Source: CAIWXH01 sp964555675
Lineage (GTDB): Bacteria; Chloroflexota; Chloroflexia; Chloroflexales; Chloroflexaceae
Direction of reading: 5' to 3'
Assembly: GCA_964555675.1 (NCBI GenBank)
Contig: CAZKTU010000029.1
Span: forward strand, 1 to 44,320
Length of the DNA: 44,320 nt
Shown: positions 42,501-44,320 of the stretch, piece by piece
Numbering within the stretch: the stretch's first letter is position 1
Layout: every line of letters starts with the position of its first letter
Position numbers and translations under genes: made by a program
The notes under the pieces: generated by a model
Told to the model about the DNA's origin: nothing
Database searches by the model: none
What the model saw: only the letters and a program-made list of their open reading frames with translations

Positions 42501-43437
42501 CCAGCCGCGGGCCACGCCCGACGGCACGCCGGTCGGCTCGTACCACTGGCACGGCAGCCCCGACATCAGGCTGCGGCCGGCGCGGGCGGCGGCCCCGGTG
42601 CCGGCGCCGGGCGACCTGCCCTGGGCCGGGGCCCCGGCGAACCGCTTCTGGCTGTGGAGCCTGCAGACCGCCCTGCGCACCATCGACCCGCAGATCGTGC
42701 CAGACGCCCGCTGGACGGCCTGGTGGCGGGCGCGCCTGAGGGCCGCGCGCGTCACTCTCGGCCTCGACGCGGCGCCGGGCCAGGCCCGGGTGACGACGGC
42801 CCTCTGGAACCACGCCCAGGTGCAGGCGGGCTTCTGGGCGGACCCCTGGGCCGACGGCGGCCCCACCGAGGCCGATCTGGTCGAGCGCGTCGTCGGCCTC
42901 ACCACGAACCGGGCGGGCGGCCCGAACGCCGCCGCGACCTCGCCCGCCAGCCTCGCCGTCCTGCGCAGGCCGTACCGCGTCGACGTCTGTGTCCACCATC
43001 GCGGCCGCGAGAGCCTCGCCCCCGCCGGGGTGGCCGTCACCCTGCTGCGTTTGCAGCTGCCCGCCAACGCGACCGCCTGGGCCGGACTGGGCCCGCTCGC
43101 GCTGCCCGCCGAGCCGGGGCTGAGCGCCCTGCGCGCCGCCCTCGACGCCCTGGCTGCGGGGGGCGGCGCCCTGCCGGCCGAGCTGGCGCTGCCGGCGGGG
43201 TGGGCCGCCGCGGACGTCGGCCTGAACGTGCGCAGGCCGGCCGCCGCCGTGGCCACCGGCGCGCCGGCGATCGTGAGCTTCGACGTAGACTTCTCGGCGG
43301 CGGCGGCCGGGTCGCGCTGGCTGCTGGTCGCCCTCGTCCACTCGGGGCGCGACCCCCTCGCCCTGGGCGGGGCCGACCTGCGGGCGATGATCCTCGGCAG
43401 CCGCCACGCCGCGGCCCGCAGCGTCCAGGTGCTGTAG
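39589..43437 (+). CDS. BNR-type beta-propeller protein with an arginine-rich N-terminal tail
   Basis: This 1282-residue protein has a basic tail (14 Arg in the first 50 residues) followed by a long propeller region (about residues 60-890). Repeats have the BNR/Asp-box pattern with strands such as RVRDLALSTDGQRAYAAS, GGLWYSDSAGARWEPVG, GVWVCCDGGIFRS-like text near residue 495, and AGVQDNGTQMRIGETVWR near 540. Proline-rich insertions interrupt late blades (PAPPLPPTPPLPADG). The C-terminal ~350 residues form a separate domain with SLQTALRTIDPQIVPDARW near 1025, ending WLLVALVHSGRDPLALG and SRHAAARSVQVL. Propellers usually bind partners or glycans, and some are enzymes; no catalytic set is evident. 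The GTG start overlaps the previous stop and has GAAGGAGG upstream. No export signal precedes the Arg-rich tail. It ends only 13 bp from a convergent gene. Confidence 0.87.
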   Translation: MSRYDWPDETRRRPSGARRGRAAARRAFNQDRNTGADPAALHEARARRHRAPAPTDAPDDVAGALGAAPTVDLNLWLPLGPFGTLRGQGDSDPRVAGRVRDLALSTDGQRAYAASALGGLWYSDSAGARWEPVGPWAMAASRADLAASSHTLTCGAVHVRFAGDGDPLNDEVWVATGEPGRGRQAPFDLGTGGQYAGVGVLHATGPVATSRATPLIDPWGREAQPRAAAGANPAYQGLRGAAIFRLAADPANDRLLVAATTRGLHHNGSGLAPDPWDQVTVAAWEAIAAGASATVAVTDVAWTPATGAHPARLWVAVVDIANPALTDVWVSAAGVAGPFAPIGLPNILVGGAPSVTRLGLAADSAHPDVVYVLGSGPQLWRIDGTAPATVAPLPAQLFGGAPPNDQSDYDLAVALDPANAARVLVGGGAALSPNDNSWSAALYRLTVGGAAPAYNSDYLAGEAADATWVGAEIHADVHRALWRQVGGVSTVWVCCDGGIFRSIAGANPGSFASRATGLAVTEPGFIANHPVSDGIVLAGVQDNGTQMRIGETVWRRVLGQGDSGGVAFDPGATGRFLAQASNADWNDDGEQGVGPTRRVSGFGAANDSPTSDAETAASRFYSNAAVHLRGDGVTQLAVGTTRVWYSERWGRSRWDGGAGVFRRSWVTLPGGGDPRAGNAADGATDVLAPGPQPTGSADASVGVRALRWGGPDRLYVMLRGAIYRLDRNPPTTGGWVQTPINVRPAPPPVVVPPPWPVAAASLPDAGALNDLAVHDPAAGPDGSLYVATSHPLEPIWWYDGNGQWHPARLGSTDPPAPPLPPTPPLPADGVRAPAYAVAVDPDNRAIVYVGTTVGVWRGTLTLGPPPTWVWSAFSIGLPEAAVQDLAIEVWRPAAGGPLKLLRAAVQARGVWELEPDVPVAPSTYLRVHPYDTRRISPSDLRDPMWNRALPEREWPLDWADRRNRDYRTGGNQPRATPDGTPVGSYHWHGSPDIRLRPARAAAPVPAPGDLPWAGAPANRFWLWSLQTALRTIDPQIVPDARWTAWWRARLRAARVTLGLDAAPGQARVTTALWNHAQVQAGFWADPWADGGPTEADLVERVVGLTTNRAGGPNAAATSPASLAVLRRPYRVDVCVHHRGRESLAPAGVAVTLLRLQLPANATAWAGLGPLALPAEPGLSALRAALDALAAGGGALPAELALPAGWAAADVGLNVRRPAAAVATGAPAIVSFDVDFSAAAAGSRWLLVALVHSGRDPLALGGADLRAMILGSRHAAARSVQVL

Positions 43438-43450
43438 GACTCGCGAGCGT

Positions 43451-44239
43451 TTAACGCAGGGGCTCGCCGTGGCTGGCATTGGCCCGGCCGCGGCCCCAGT
43501 AGGCTTTAGCATCCACCTGCTCGGGGGCGAAGCCCCGCTCGAGCAGGGCCGCCCGCACGGCCGCCACCACGGCGGCCTCGCCCGCCACATAAGCGTGACC
43601 CGGCCCATCGGGCCAGGCGCCCGCGGCCAGCCAGGCCAGCAGCGCCGAGGGATCGTCCGGGGCCCGCCCGTCGCGGTGCAGCCAGGACCAGCGCAGATCG
43701 ACCCCGGCGGGCGCCGTCACGGGCTGCTCCTCGGCGGCGTCGGCCACCTCGGCCAGCACGACCGCCCGAGCCCCGGCGGGCAGCGCCTCGACCATGGCGG
43801 CCATAGCGGGGACGGCCACCTCGTCGCCGATAAAGAGGTGCCAGGCCGCGGCGGCGGCCAGCGTGATCTTGCCGCGGGGGCCGATCGCCTCAACCGAATC
43901 GCCGGCGCGCAGCCCGCGGGCCCAGCGAGCGCCGGGGCCGTCGGTGTGGACGACGGCGTGCAGGTCGAGCAGCAGGGCCGCCGGGTCGAAGCGGCGGATG
44001 GTGTAGCGGCGACGGATGAGCCGGCCGCCCGCGGTGTCCACCAGCACCATCAGGTCCTGGCCCGCCGCGTACTGAAACCCCTCCAGGGCGGGCCCGCTCA
44101 GGCGCAGGCGGCGCGTCCGCGGAGTCACCTCGGCCACCTCGGCCACGGACAGGCTCAGCCGGCGCAGCTCGGGCGCCCGGGCCAGAAAGTCGGCGTCGGT
44201 CCGGTCGCCGCCGGGGAAGGTTGGAACCGTCTCGGTCAT
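43451..44239 (-). CDS. Siderophore-interacting protein (FAD/NAD(P)H ferric-siderophore reductase family)
   Basis: The 262-residue protein belongs to the SIP family of cytoplasmic flavoproteins that reduce ferric siderophores to release iron. The FAD-binding motif RRRYTIRRF is near residue 77. The NAD(P)H-binding half contains WHLFIGDEVAVPAMAAMVEAL and GHAYVAGEAAVVAAVRAALL. The end, YWGRGRANASHGEPL, resembles the family's typical C-terminal YWRxGR segment. The ATG at 44239 is chosen because AGGAG lies seven bases upstream; an earlier in-frame start eight codons back has no such site. It converges on the propeller gene with 13 bp between stop codons and no room for a conventional terminator. 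It is probably a separate unit, controlled by the extended -10 promoter upstream. Confidence 0.92.
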   Translation of the reverse strand: MTETVPTFPGGDRTDADFLARAPELRRLSLSVAEVAEVTPRTRRLRLSGPALEGFQYAAGQDLMVLVDTAGGRLIRRRYTIRRFDPAALLLDLHAVVHTDGPGARWARGLRAGDSVEAIGPRGKITLAAAAAWHLFIGDEVAVPAMAAMVEALPAGARAVVLAEVADAAEEQPVTAPAGVDLRWSWLHRDGRAPDDPSALLAWLAAGAWPDGPGHAYVAGEAAVVAAVRAALLERGFAPEQVDAKAYWGRGRANASHGEPLR

Positions 44240-44281
44240 AGGGTGCTCCTCAAGCGGTGGCATCAGCCCCGTGCGCAGATG

Positions 44282-44290
44282 ATCATAGCA
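44282..44290 (-). promoter_or_regulatory. Extended -10 promoter for the siderophore-interacting protein gene
   Basis: TGCTATGAT on the minus strand fits the extended -10 pattern TGnTATAAT and lies about 43 bp before the ATG at 44239. The region 17 bp further upstream is all G and C, with no -35 hexamer. No iron-box-like palindrome is obvious in the short stretch left before the window end. Confidence 0.5.
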
Positions 44291-44320
44291 GATCTCACTC
44301 GCCCGCCGGGCGCGCCCCTA

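Noticed and set aside
21404..43437. Extracellular contractile injection system or tailocin
   Set aside because: No sheath, tube, baseplate, spike or AAA+ ATPase protein can be recognised among the six genes, so the link rests only on size and operon form.
21404..43437. Polyketide or non-ribosomal peptide synthetase cluster
   Set aside because: Despite giant proteins there are no carrier, condensation, adenylation or ketosynthase motifs.
1..44320. CRISPR arrays, tRNA or rRNA genes, transposases, prophage genes
   Set aside because: Looked for regularly spaced repeats, tRNA-like cloverleaf ends and transposase motifs; none seen. The only tandem repeat is the coding one in the malE-like gene.

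Overview
The window is 44.3 kb of very GC-rich bacterial DNA with two 100-base assembly gaps (19247-19346 and 27275-27374). Gene content and style suggest a Chloroflexota bacterium, probably class Chloroflexia: a solute-binding lipoprotein with an Ala/Pro/Thr/Glu spacer, a membrane glycosyltransferase fused to a propeller, a sugar kinase fused to a UDP-sugar pyrophosphorylase, and many translationally coupled genes. That placement is inference from style, not from a marker gene. No rRNA, tRNA, CRISPR array, transposase or phage gene was seen.

Region 1 (1-12113, minus strand) is a carbohydrate locus. Read in the direction of transcription it runs MarR regulator (11682-12113), MarR regulator (10992-11423), then a likely operon: malE-like lipoprotein, malF, malG, GH13 alpha-glucan hydrolase, GT-C glycosyltransferase with a C-terminal propeller, GH38 alpha-mannosidase, and the first 37 codons of a further gene cut by the window edge. 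Maltodextrin-type import is followed by cytoplasmic hydrolysis. The transporter ATPase is absent, so it is probably shared from elsewhere. A 12-bp hairpin separates malE from malF, and an AT-rich palindromic operator lies upstream of the second MarR gene.

Region 2 (12332-19156) is a nucleotide-sugar and surface-glycan locus with a divergent promoter region. On the minus strand are a GalU-like nucleotidyltransferase and a 1124-residue GHMP-kinase/UDP-sugar pyrophosphorylase fusion. On the plus strand are UDP-galactopyranose mutase (glf) and a coupled GT-B glycosyltransferase. Together they could make UDP-hexoses, convert UDP-Galp to UDP-Galf, and transfer a sugar to a surface polymer.

Region 3 (19348-21066) holds two divergent housekeeping-type genes: an F420-dependent LLM-class oxidoreductase and a beta-carbonic anhydrase.

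Region 4 (21190-43437, plus strand) is the most unusual part. A near-consensus promoter and a hairpin-rich leader precede six genes joined by stop/start overlaps. They encode proteins of 298, 3384, 675, 343, 1311 and 1282 residues. The 3384-residue protein is split in this assembly by a false gap: the same 55 bp lies on both sides of the Ns, and collapsing it restores one frame. It carries a DUF6603-like region, repeated helix/strand modules and a lipase-like segment lacking its nucleophile serine. The last protein is a BNR-type beta-propeller with an arginine-rich tail. None has an evident signal peptide or membrane helix. I infer a very large multi-protein assembly of unknown function. A convergent siderophore-interacting-protein gene (43451-44239, minus) closes the window.
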